64,000 nucleotides of DNA, from NCBI GenBank assembly GCA_903902915.1, contig CAIUWR010000071.1, positions 1 to 64,000 on the forward strand. Reading direction: 5' to 3'. A program made the position numbers and the translations under genes. Origin of the DNA: an uncultured Hyphomicrobiales bacterium (GTDB lineage: Bacteria; Pseudomonadota; Alphaproteobacteria; Rhizobiales; Beijerinckiaceae). The notes beneath the pieces were generated by a model. The model made no database searches, was not told the DNA's origin, and saw only the letters and a program-made list of their open reading frames with translations. Positions 54,438 through 62,640 of the stretch are shown here, one piece after another (the stretch's first letter is position 1; each line of letters starts with the position of its first letter).

Positions 54438-54533
54438 ATGGGGGAGACGGCGAGCTTGAAACTGCTTGCAGCTTTTCCGCAGACGGCCATGATGCGGAAT
54501 GACCCCGGGTTTGCGAAAGACGCCGTGACATGA
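54438..54533 (+). CDS. Possible 31-codon leader ORF upstream of the ABC operon
   Basis: ATG at 54438 opens MGETASLKLLAAFPQTAMMR and ends at a TGA that overlaps the ATPase ATG (ATGA). The coupling geometry is that of real genes, but there is no good ribosome site, no known family and the ORF is short. It may be a leader peptide or coincidence. A TAGACGTCTA palindrome at 54423-54432 lies just before it. Confidence 0.25.
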   Translation: MGETASLKLLAAFPQTAMMRNDPGFAKDAVT

Positions 54534-55384
54534 CACTCGCCTCCACCGCCACGACGGGCGCCCCGAGCGGGCAGCGACCCCAACTGGTGATTGACAAGGT
54601 CTTCAAGCAATTCGGCGTCGGCCCCGGCGCAGTGACGGCGGTTGATCACGTGTCCTTTGACGTGAAGCCCGGCGAGTTCGTCTCTGTCATCGGGCCCTCG
54701 GGTTGTGGCAAGTCCACCCTGTTCAACATCATCGGCGGCCTGCTCGATGAATATGAAGGCGATGTGCTGATCGAGCGCGAACGTATCGCGGGACCGCACA
54801 AGGCTGTGGGCATGGTGTTTCAGGAAGAATCGACCTTTCCCTGGCGCAATGTCATCGACAATGTCGCGTTCCCGTTGGAATTGCAGGGCGTCAACAAATC
54901 CGAGCGCCTCGACCGCGCCCATCACTTCATTGATCTGGTGGGGCTGAAGGGGTTCGAACGCCTGATGCCCTCCGCGCTTTCCGGCGGCATGCGCCAGCGC
55001 GTCTCCATCGCCCGCACTCTCGTGTCCCAGCCGCAAATCCTGCTCATGGACGAGCCCTTCGCGGCGCTTGATGAACAGACCCGCCTTCTGCTTGGCGACA
55101 AGATCACCCAGATCCAGCAGGATCTGAACCAGACCACCTTGCTGATCACGCACAACCTGACCGAGGCGGTGCAGCTCTCGGACCGGATCGTGGTCATGAC
55201 CTATCGGCCTGGCAAGGTGAAGCGCATCGTGGACATCGACCTGCCGCGTCCGCGCAGCTCGGATGTGGTGTCGAGCGACGCCTTTGGCCATTACGTCGCC
55301 GAAATCTGGGCTGATCTGCGCGAGGAAGCGAGCCGGGGCATGGCGGATTCGGAATCCGCTCGAAGGGGCGGCAGCCGTGGCTAG
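54530..55384 (+). CDS. ABC transporter ATP-binding protein (NitT/TauT family)
   Basis: This 284-residue ATPase powers import of a nitrate, sulfonate, taurine or similar solute. It has Walker A GPSGCGKST at 55-63, a Q-loop in VFQEESTFPWRNV, the signature LSGGMRQRVSIAR, Walker B ILLMDEPFAALD and the H-loop in LLITHNLTEA. The gene overlaps the first permease by eight bases. The FPWRNV Q-loop is characteristic of the SsuB/TauB/NrtD group. Substrate cannot be determined. Confidence 0.92.
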   Translation: MTLASTATTGAPSGQRPQLVIDKVFKQFGVGPGAVTAVDHVSFDVKPGEFVSVIGPSGCGKSTLFNIIGGLLDEYEGDVLIERERIAGPHKAVGMVFQEESTFPWRNVIDNVAFPLELQGVNKSERLDRAHHFIDLVGLKGFERLMPSALSGGMRQRVSIARTLVSQPQILLMDEPFAALDEQTRLLLGDKITQIQQDLNQTTLLITHNLTEAVQLSDRIVVMTYRPGKVKRIVDIDLPRPRSSDVVSSDAFGHYVAEIWADLREEASRGMADSESARRGGSRG

Positions 55385-56147
55385 TCCGTCCTTCAGCCAA
55401 AGCCGCGCCTTCCCGATTCTGCTGGGGGCGAGCACTTTCATCGGCGCCTTCGTGGCGCTCGAAGTCCTGCTGCGCTATGGCGTCGTGAACAAATATGTCG
55501 TGCCCCTGCCCAGCCAGGTGCTGATGAGCCTTGAGCGGATCGTCGTTGAGGAGAACATTGTCGGGCGAATGCGGGATACCGCCTGGGAAATGTTCGTCTC
55601 CTGCATCGCCGTCATCGTTCTTGGCGTGCCCATGGGCGCCTTGCTCTATCGCTGGCAGCCCCTGCGGCGCGCGCTGCTCGATTGGGTCGCGGCGTTGGCG
55701 GCCGCACCGCTTGTTCTCGCCTTTCCGCTTTTTCTGGTCATTTTCGGGCGCAGCGCCACGACGGTCATCGTCATGTCGGTGATCACGGGCCTCGCGCCCA
55801 TCGTCATCAAGACGACCGAAGGTTTGCTCGGCGTGCGGTCCGTACTGATCAATGTGGGCCGCAGCCTGAAAATGACGGACGCGCAGATGCTTCGGATGAT
55901 CCTGCTTCCGGCGGCCTTGCCCGTCATTTTCTCCGGCATCCGCCTGAGCTGGACCTTCGTGCTGATTTCCGTGGTGGGCATCGAATTCCTGATCAATCTG
56001 GGCGGGCTTGGCCAGCTCATCAACGACCTTGCCGAACGCTACGACCTGCCGGGCACCTATGGCGCCATCGGCTTCGTGATCCTCGTCAGCGTCATCTTCT
56101 TCATGCTTCTGGAGCGCGTGGAATCATGGCTGCGACCGGCCAGGTAA
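55377..56147 (+). CDS. ABC transporter permease, first (NitT/TauT family)
   Basis: This 256-residue membrane protein starts at GTG (VASPSFSQSRAFPILL) within the end of the ATPase gene, with GGGGCGG upstream. It has about six helices and the EAA-type loop GRSLKMTDAQMLRMILLPAA near 165-185, the contact with the ATPase. It overlaps the second permease by 22 bases. Having two different permeases in one NitT/TauT-type operon is less usual than the single homodimeric one. Confidence 0.88.
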   Translation: MASPSFSQSRAFPILLGASTFIGAFVALEVLLRYGVVNKYVVPLPSQVLMSLERIVVEENIVGRMRDTAWEMFVSCIAVIVLGVPMGALLYRWQPLRRALLDWVAALAAAPLVLAFPLFLVIFGRSATTVIVMSVITGLAPIVIKTTEGLLGVRSVLINVGRSLKMTDAQMLRMILLPAALPVIFSGIRLSWTFVLISVVGIEFLINLGGLGQLINDLAERYDLPGTYGAIGFVILVSVIFFMLLERVESWLRPAR

Positions 56148-56929
56148 AAGACTTCACCGCGACCATGGGCTGGGCCAGGGGCGGGCGCAGCTCCCTGCGC
56201 TCGACCAATCTGATCCGCATCGGGCTGCTGCTCGGGATGGGGATCGGCTGGGAGGCGCTGTCGCGCTCGGGACTGTTGTTCCGCGACGTCGTTCCCTCGC
56301 TGTTTTCCATCTGGGCGGCGATCTGGAAGCTCGTCATGAACCCGGCCTTCTACGCCAATTTGCAGGTGACTGCCTGGGAGATCTTCGCCTCGCTGGCCAT
56401 CGGCGGCGGGCTTGGCGTCGCAGTCGGCATCATTCTGGGCGCGAACCGCTTTCTGGGCGCGGCCTATGAGCCCTATGTTTATTATCTGGCGCCGACCCCG
56501 CGCATCATCTTCTTTCCCGTGATGATCATGTGGTTTGGCGTGGGCGTCGCCTCCAAGATCGCGCTGGGGGCGCTGTCCTGTTTCTTCACCGTGGCGCTCT
56601 CGACGGCCGGGGGCATGCGGGAGATCGACAAGGTGCTGATCCGCGTGGGCCGCAGCTTCCGCGCGACGCCGTGGCAGATGGCGATGAAGATCTACCTTCC
56701 CGCCATGCGCGTGCCCGTGCTGAACGGCATAAGGCTGGGCTTCGGCACGGCCACGGTGACGGCTTTGCTGGCTGAGACCAAGCTCTCCAACCAGGGCCTC
56801 GGCTTCATGATCATGCAGATCTATTCGCGCTTCGACATGCCCTCGCTCTATGGCCTGCTGATCATCGTGTTCATTCTGGCGGGGGTGGGCAATTTGATTC
56901 TGGGCAAGGCGACGGGAACGTCGGCCTGA
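56126..56929 (+). CDS. ABC transporter permease, second (NitT/TauT family)
   Basis: This 267-residue membrane protein starts MAATGQVKDFTATMGWARGG and has about six helices (LLLGMGIGWEALSRSGLLF, IFASLAIGGGLGVAVGIILG, IIFFPVMIMWFGVGVASKIA). The EAA loop GRSFRATPWQMAMKIYLPAM matches that of the first permease in position. The two together would form a heterodimeric channel. A binding-protein gene follows after about 100 bp and completes the importer. Confidence 0.9.
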   Translation: MAATGQVKDFTATMGWARGGRSSLRSTNLIRIGLLLGMGIGWEALSRSGLLFRDVVPSLFSIWAAIWKLVMNPAFYANLQVTAWEIFASLAIGGGLGVAVGIILGANRFLGAAYEPYVYYLAPTPRIIFFPVMIMWFGVGVASKIALGALSCFFTVALSTAGGMREIDKVLIRVGRSFRATPWQMAMKIYLPAMRVPVLNGIRLGFGTATVTALLAETKLSNQGLGFMIMQIYSRFDMPSLYGLLIIVFILAGVGNLILGKATGTSA

Positions 56930-57032
56930 GGGCTTCTCACAGGCGACCCCGTGACTTTCCCCGCGCCCCGTTGCAGACTGAGCGCAGAAAAATCACTGGG
57001 GAAACACCATGTTCGGGTGACGTCCATACGCA

Positions 57033-57998
57033 TTGACGAAGAACGCCAGGCTGATGGCGGCTCTGGGGCTGGGGCTCGCCCTGTCCGCCGCGCCAGCCCT
57101 CGCGCTCGACAAGATCAAGCTCGCCATCGGCAATCCGGGCGTGGGTGAGACTGAAGTGCCGGACCTCGGCATGAAACAGGGCATTTTCCAGAAGCACGGC
57201 ATCGAGCTGGAAATTCTCTACACGCAGGGCAGCGCGGAGACCGTGCAGGCGGTGGTGTCCGGCGGCGTGGATGTGGGCTGCGCGGTGGGCACGGTGGGGG
57301 CGCTCTCGGCCTTTTCCAAGGGCGCGCCGATTCGCATCATCGGAGCCTCGTTCACCGGCGATTCCAACATGTTCCTTTATGTACCGGCGGAATCGCCCAT
57401 CCACAGGGTGGAGGACGCCAGGGGCAAGACGGTGGCCTTCTCCAACACCGGCTCCTCGTCCCACATCATGGTGCTGGAGGCGAAGAAACAGTTCGAAACC
57501 GAGTTCAAGCCGACCGCCACCGGCGGAGGCCCCGCGACGCTCACCCAGGTGATGAGCGGACAGGTGGATGTCGGCTGGTCGGGCGCGCCTTTCGCGGTGG
57601 ACATGCTGGAAGCCGGGCGCATCCGCCTGATCATGAAAGCGTCGGACCTGACCGCCATGGGCAACCAGACCTCGCGCGTCACCACCGTGAATGTGCAGGA
57701 GCTGCAGAAGCGCCCCGATGTCTACGCCCGCTTCATGGACGCCTATCGGGAGACCATCGACTGGATCTATGACACGCCCGAAGGGGTGAAGGCCTATGCT
57801 GACTGGGCGAAGGTCTCCGAGTCCATCGGCAAGCGCTCCTTGAGCGAATTTCTCCCCAAGGCCGCCGTCCAGACCGACGAAGTTCGCGGCCTCGACCAGA
57901 ACATGCGCACGGCCATGGACGCAAAATACATCTCCGCGCCGCTCACGAAGGAGCAGATCGCGGAGTTGATCCAGATTCCGGCGCGCGGGAAGAAGTGA
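57033..57998 (+). CDS. ABC substrate-binding protein, NitT/TauT family (second)
   Basis: This 321-residue periplasmic binding protein completes the importer. From TTG the product begins LTKNARLMAALGLGLALSAA, a good signal peptide with basic residues, then LDKIKLAIGNPGVGE. An in-frame ATG at 57009, preceded by GGGGAAACACC, looks like the original start, but its fourth codon is TGA (MFG-stop-RPYALTKNARL in one frame). The gene is therefore either translated from the TTG or an ATG at 57054, or weakened by a nonsense change, or the base is a sequencing error. The mature region is intact. Confidence 0.82.
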   Translation: MTKNARLMAALGLGLALSAAPALALDKIKLAIGNPGVGETEVPDLGMKQGIFQKHGIELEILYTQGSAETVQAVVSGGVDVGCAVGTVGALSAFSKGAPIRIIGASFTGDSNMFLYVPAESPIHRVEDARGKTVAFSNTGSSSHIMVLEAKKQFETEFKPTATGGGPATLTQVMSGQVDVGWSGAPFAVDMLEAGRIRLIMKASDLTAMGNQTSRVTTVNVQELQKRPDVYARFMDAYRETIDWIYDTPEGVKAYADWAKVSESIGKRSLSEFLPKAAVQTDEVRGLDQNMRTAMDAKYISAPLTKEQIAELIQIPARGKK

Positions 57999-58005
57999 GG
58001 GGAGC

Positions 58006-58272
58006 TTAAATCTCGCCCAACGCCTGGAGATAAAGGTCGAGGATCGTCTCTTCCTCGATCCGCTTCTCCCGGTCCATGCGGCGGATCGAGACGATCTTGC
58101 GCATGATCTTGGCGTCGAAGCCGTTACCCTTGGCCTCGGCGTAGACCTCCTTGATGTCTTCGGCGATCGTGCGCTTCTCCTCTTCGAGGCGCTCGATGCG
58201 CTCGATGAAGGCGCGCAGGTGGCCGCCGTCCACGTCCGAGGACTCCGCACTGATCATTTCGGGCTTGTTCAT
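58006..58272 (-). CDS. DUF2312 family protein (UPF0335)
   Basis: This 88-residue protein is all helical: [20 protein letters not shown] then [20 protein letters not shown] and a C-terminal helix. It matches the conserved alphaproteobacterial DUF2312/UPF0335 family (GapR-like nucleoid-associated proteins in Caulobacter). GapR binds overtwisted AT-rich DNA; whether this copy does so is inference. A clear ATG with no longer alternative fixes the start. It is convergent with the ABC binding-protein gene. Confidence 0.92.
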   Translation of the reverse strand: MNKPEMISAESSDVDGGHLRAFIERIERLEEEKRTIAEDIKEVYAEAKGNGFDAKIMRKIVSIRRMDREKRIEEETILDLYLQALGEI

Positions 58273-58406
58273 CGCGCCTGTCCAAACATGAGATCCGCTT
58301 TCAGCGAAGCGACTGGATGCGGCCCCGGGGCGCGCGGGTCAAGCCCGGGCGCGCAAAAACAGGATTTGCAGAGAATTATGGGGAAAACCCTCCCCATCAA
58401 GGGGCG

Positions 58407-58726
<320 letters not shown>

Positions 58727-58730
<4 letters not shown>

Positions 58731-59512
58731 CCCCTGTTGCGCCGCTGCGTGCGGCTGGCGTGATGCTGGATCATATGGGCGTCGGGTCGCGCGAGTACAG
58801 GGCGCAACGCAGCCTCCAGAACGCCCGCCCAATGAGCGACCCCCTCGTGCGCCGCGATCAGATCCTGCCGCAGCTCGATCAGAACATGGGGCAGGCCGCG
58901 CGAGGTTCCATGCTCGAAGAGCGTATCGCCCTCCAGCGCCCCGTCATAGGGTTCATTGTCGCCCACCGTGACCCCCAGCGCCCGCAGGCCCCTCAACACT
59001 GGCTCGGGCAGGCGTGGGTCCGCATCCCACAGCACGGCGGCCTCCCAGGGCCGGGCGAGGCCCTTCCAATGGGGCGTGAAGGAGTGGAGCGAGACGATGG
59101 CGGGGATCGGCCCCGCCGCCGTCATTGCGTCCAGCTGCGCCCGCACAGCGTCGCGATACGGTCGCCAGAACTGACGACGGCGCGCCTCGATCTCTTCAGG
59201 TCCGGCCATGGCGTTGCCCGGAATGATCGCCCCATCCGACAGGCGCATGACGAGGGTTGGATCGTCCGCGCCCCGATTGGGGTCGATCAACAGCCGCGAG
59301 AAGCGCGTGAGCAGGGCGGGAGCGCCAAACCGCGTCGCCAACGCCCGCGTCACGGCCGCAGCGCCAATGTCCCAGGCGATATGCCGTTCGAACTGGGCCG
59401 GGGCGAGCCCAAGGTTTCCATAGCGTTCGGGCAGGGCGTTCGAGGCGTGATCGCACAGGAACAGCACGCCCGCCTCCAGCGGCCCATCAATCGCTTCCAC
59501 GGGAGCATCCAT
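58727..59512 (-). CDS. N-formylglutamate amidohydrolase family protein
   Basis: This 261-residue protein belongs to the N-formylglutamate amidohydrolase/HutG-type family of zinc hydrolases. It contains VLFLCDHASNALPERYGNLG near the N-terminus, LLIDPNRGADDPTLVMRLSD and IVSLHSFTPHWKG, whose histidines and acidic residues are the expected metal and catalytic positions. No other hut genes are adjacent, so a role in histidine breakdown is uncertain. Its stop overlaps the DUF1244 start by four bases. Confidence 0.88.
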
Positions 59513-59644
59513 GACGCTTTTTCCCCCGTTCGGCGCAGCGGGTCAATCGGGCGTCGCGCACGACACAGATTTGACATCGCCCCGCCGCATGATTCCATCT
59601 GGTTTCTCGCCGATTTGGCTGATTCGAATCAGATTTGTTGGTCC

Positions 59645-60076
59645 ATGCCGATTACACGCCGCATCATTCTTCCCCTGCTCGCCCTCGCGGCGGGCCTCGC
59701 TCTGCCGGACGCCGCGCGCGCCGACTTCAGGTTGTGCAACAACGCCAGCGGGCGCGTGAGCGTGGCCATCGCCTATACCAATGGCAAGACCTGGGTCAGC
59801 GAAGGCTGGTGGAACCTGAAGGCCAACGCCTGCGAGGTTCTGCTGCGCGGCAATCTCGCCGCCCAATACTATTACATTTACGCCATGGATGAGCGTGGTG
59901 GCGAATGGAAGGGCAAGTCCTACATGTGTACGCAGGATCGCGAATTTCACATCGAGGGCCGCGAGAACTGCCTTGTGCGTGGTTATGACCGCACCGGCTT
60001 CTTTGAAATCGACACGGGCAAGGACGCCAAGAACTGGACCGTCCAGCTCACAGACGCCACACAACAACCTCGCTGA
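59645..60076 (+). CDS. DUF1036 family exported protein
   Basis: This 143-residue protein has a signal peptide (MPITRRIILPLLALAAGLAL to ARA) followed by DFRLCNNASGRVSVAIAYTN and EGWWNLKANACEVLLRG, the DUF1036 signature with several cysteines that may pair in the periplasm. The function is unknown. The start ATG was chosen inside a long open frame because it gives the signal peptide and standard length. Pyruvate kinase follows after 21 bases, a conserved alphaproteobacterial pairing. Confidence 0.9.
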   Translation: MPITRRIILPLLALAAGLALPDAARADFRLCNNASGRVSVAIAYTNGKTWVSEGWWNLKANACEVLLRGNLAAQYYYIYAMDERGGEWKGKSYMCTQDREFHIEGRENCLVRGYDRTGFFEIDTGKDAKNWTVQLTDATQQPR

Positions 60077-60097
60077 TGTCTGATGAGAGGACTGCAA

Positions 60098-61522
60098 ATG
60101 CGACGATTGCGCCGGGTAAAGATTCTCGCGACCCTCGGTCCCGCCTCCCAAGACAGCGAAACGCTGGGCCGCCTGTTCGAGGCGGGCGCCGACGTCTTCC
60201 GCATCAACATGAGCCATGCGTCCCATGACGCCATGCGTGAGCGCATCCGTATGATCCGCGCGCTCTCCAAGCATTACGGTCATGAAATCGGCATTCTGGT
60301 GGATTTGCAGGGGCCCAAGCTGCGGGTGGGCCAGTTCCACGATGGCGGCGTGGATCTGGTGCGCGGCCAGAGCTTCGTGCTCGATGATGACAAGGCCCCC
60401 GGCGACGCCACGCGCGTCCATCTGCCCCATCCCGAGATTCTGCGCGCGTTGGCGCCAGGCCATACGGTGCTCATCGACGACGGCAAGGTGCGCCTGCACA
60501 TCACCGAAGCCAGCCCCAGGCGCGCCGTGGCCATGGTGGACGTCGCCGGCCGCATCTCCAACCGCAAGGGCGTCAGCCTGCCCGACACGGAAATCCCCGT
60601 CTCCGCCATGACCGAGAAGGACCGCTCGGACCTCGACGCCGCCCTTGAAGAGGGCGTCGACTGGATCGCGGTCTCCTTCGTGCAGCGCGCCGACGATATC
60701 GCCGATGTGAAGAAGATCGTGCGCGGGCGGGCTCTGGTGCTGGCCAAGATCGAAAAGCCGCAAGCCATCGCGCGGCTGGAGGAGATCATGGAGATTTCCG
60801 ACGCGCTGATGGTGGCGCGCGGCGATCTGGGCGTGGAGCTGCCGCTGGAAAAGGTGCCCGGCCTGCAAAAGCGCATCACGCGCATGGCCAGGCGCCTTGG
60901 CAAGCCCGTGGTCGTGGCGACGCAGATGCTGGAATCCATGATCGTCGCGCCGGTGCCCACCCGCGCCGAAGTGTCGGATGTCGCCACCGCCGTCTTCGAG
61001 GGCGCGGATGCGGTCATGCTCTCCGCCGAAAGCGCCGCCGGGCAATATCCCATCGAAGCGGTCGCCACCATGAACCGCATCGCCGAAGAGGTCGAGCGGG
61101 ACTCCATCTATCGCACCGTCATCAACGCCCAGCGCAGCGCGCCAGAGCAGACAGGCGCCGACGCCATCGCGGTCGCCGCCCGCGACGTCGCCGAAACGCT
61201 GGATGTGAAGGCCGTCTGCGCCTGGACCTCGTCAGGCTCCACGGCTCTGCGCATCGCCCGCGAACGTCCAAGTCCGCCGATTCTGGCCCTGACGCCCAAG
61301 CGCGAGACCGCCCGCCGGCTGGCGCTGGTCTGGGGGGTTCACGCCGTGGTGACCAAAGACGCGGACGATGTGGACGACATGTCGAAGCGCGCCTGCAAAT
61401 TCGCCAATCGCGAAGGCATGTCGCGGGAGGGCGAGCGCATCGTCATCGTGGCGGGCGTGCCCTTTGGCACGCCAGGGGCGACCAATATGGTGCGGATCGC
61501 CTTCACCGGCAGCGAGAGCTAG
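60098..61522 (+). CDS. pyk: Pyruvate kinase
   Basis: Pyruvate kinase makes pyruvate and ATP from phosphoenolpyruvate. The 474-residue protein starts MRRLRRVKILATLGPASQDS, then FRINMSHASHD, LVDLQGPKLRVG, KIEKPQAIARLEEI and MVARGDLGVELPLEKVPGLQ with metal and substrate residues; TQMLESMI and ADAVMLSAESAAGQYP follow. The start is the ATG preceded by AGAGGA; one five codons upstream is also in frame. It follows DUF1036 closely and converges on a TPR gene. Confidence 0.96.
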   Translation: MRRLRRVKILATLGPASQDSETLGRLFEAGADVFRINMSHASHDAMRERIRMIRALSKHYGHEIGILVDLQGPKLRVGQFHDGGVDLVRGQSFVLDDDKAPGDATRVHLPHPEILRALAPGHTVLIDDGKVRLHITEASPRRAVAMVDVAGRISNRKGVSLPDTEIPVSAMTEKDRSDLDAALEEGVDWIAVSFVQRADDIADVKKIVRGRALVLAKIEKPQAIARLEEIMEISDALMVARGDLGVELPLEKVPGLQKRITRMARRLGKPVVVATQMLESMIVAPVPTRAEVSDVATAVFEGADAVMLSAESAAGQYPIEAVATMNRIAEEVERDSIYRTVINAQRSAPEQTGADAIAVAARDVAETLDVKAVCAWTSSGSTALRIARERPSPPILALTPKRETARRLALVWGVHAVVTKDADDVDDMSKRACKFANREGMSREGERIVIVAGVPFGTPGATNMVRIAFTGSES

Positions 61523-61532
61523 AACTGATGGC

Positions 61533-61559
61533 CGCAGAAGGGACGGCGTCCCTCCTGCG
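61533..61559. terminator. Hairpin between pyk and the TPR gene
   Basis: CGCAG-A-AGGGAC and GTCCCT-C-CTGCG form an 11-bp stem with one mismatch between convergent genes. No T-run follows, so its terminator strength is doubtful. Confidence 0.4.
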
Positions 61560-61569
61560 CGCCGCAGGG

Positions 61570-62199
61570 TCAGATTCCCTGTCCCTCGACCTCAAGCGTC
61601 AGTTTGTCCACGAGGCGGCGGATTTCGTCCTGACGCGGGTTGAGGGCCAGCGCCTTGCGGAAGGCTTCGAGCGCGCCCCCGTCAAAGCCACTGTTCTGGA
61701 GTATGAAGCCGAGGCCTGACAGGGCGCCGAAATGGCGTGGCTCCAGCGCCAGCGCATGCGCGATGTCCTGCATGGCGCCCATGCGATCCTCCGCCAGGTA
61801 GCGCACGGTGGCGCGTTTGTTCCAGCCTTCCGCCCAGTGTGGCTCGATCTCCACGATGGAGCCCAGCAGTTCCTGCGACAGGGCGTAGTCCTTGCGTTGA
61901 AGCGCCTGCATGGCGCGGTTCATCAGAAGATCAGCCGTGTCGGAACCCGAGTGCATCCAGACCCGCTCGATGGCGCCGACGACGCCCTGCGCCTCGCCCT
62001 CATCCTGCGCCCTGACGAGACGCTCGAACAGGTCGTCCAGCACCTTCGCTCGCCCCTGCTCAGGATCGGAAGGTCTGGCCTGCGCGCTGGTGGAGGCGTC
62101 AGGCTTGCCGCCCTCGGCAAGGGCAGGGGGGCTCGCGAGGGCTGAAAGGGCCGCTGCGCAAAGGACCGCACGACAAAGAAAGAGGATGCTCGCGCTCAT
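61570..62199 (-). CDS. Exported TPR-repeat protein
   Basis: This 209-residue protein has a signal peptide (LCRAVLCAAALSALASPPAL) and two to three tetratricopeptide repeats in the second half (ALQRKDYALSQELLGSIVEI, WAEGWNKRATVRYLAEDRMG, HFGALSGLGFILQNSGFDGG). The upstream part (RAKVLDDLFERLVRAQDEGE) is helical. The ATG at 62199 is chosen since it gives the signal peptide directly. The function is unknown; it probably acts as a periplasmic adaptor. It is convergent with pyk. Confidence 0.82.
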   Translation of the reverse strand: MSASILFLCRAVLCAAALSALASPPALAEGGKPDASTSAQARPSDPEQGRAKVLDDLFERLVRAQDEGEAQGVVGAIERVWMHSGSDTADLLMNRAMQALQRKDYALSQELLGSIVEIEPHWAEGWNKRATVRYLAEDRMGAMQDIAHALALEPRHFGALSGLGFILQNSGFDGGALEAFRKALALNPRQDEIRRLVDKLTLEVEGQGI

Positions 62200-62255
62200 G
62201 GCGACAAGGTAATGCGGCTTGCGCCCCGCGTCAAAGCGAAGCAACGCACGAAACG

Positions 62256-62286
62256 CAAAAAACCCCGGCAGACCCTGCCAGGGTTG
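62256..62286 (-). terminator. Terminator after rpmJ
   Basis: On the minus strand AACCCTGGCA and TGCCGGGGTT pair with one mismatch over a 5-base loop, followed by TTTTTT. It lies about 25 bp after the rpmJ stop and is a convincing rho-independent terminator. Confidence 0.8.
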
Positions 62287-62308
62287 AAAATGCGGCCAAA
62301 GCGGTCAA

Positions 62309-62434
62309 TCAGCCCTGACGAGCCTTGAAGCGCTTCTGGGTCTTGTTGATGATATAGACGCGGCCCTTGCGACGAACGATCTGGTTGTCGCGATGACGGC
62401 CACGAAGAGACTTGAGAGAGTTACGGACCTTCAT
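62309..62434 (-). CDS. rpmJ: Large ribosomal subunit protein bL36 (zinc-less form)
   Basis: This 41-residue protein reads [20 protein letters not shown] then [20 protein letters not shown] and G. It is bL36, the smallest protein of the large subunit. It lacks the CxxC...CxxxH zinc ligands and has the inserted RGRHRDN stretch of the YkgO-type C-minus form, standard in alphaproteobacteria. It was found by eye between the TPR gene and the MFS transporter. A strong terminator follows. Confidence 0.95.
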   Translation of the reverse strand: MKVRNSLKSLRGRHRDNQIVRRKGRVYIINKTQKRFKARQG

Positions 62435-62640
62435 GGTCGTCCCCGATTGGATGAAGCGGTTGGTTGGGCCACCCGCGGAAAAAGCTGACCGGCATATGCC
62501 CCAGCAGAGCGCCTCCGGTCAACCCCGCCAGGGAAAGAAGGCGCCGATTTCGCCAGACCTGTGGGTTAATGAGCCATGGAATTGGTTTTGACCTTAACAG
62601 GCTGAGGGTCTATCCCGAACCATCATCATCGGAGTGAGCC

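Noticed and set aside
54345-54529. Riboswitch upstream of the ABC operon
   Set aside because: I looked for TPP, cobalamin, SAM and guanidine-type conserved sequences and found none.
62570-62600. CtrA site before the MFS gene
   Set aside because: Two TTAA elements occur nearby but not with the required 7-bp spacing.
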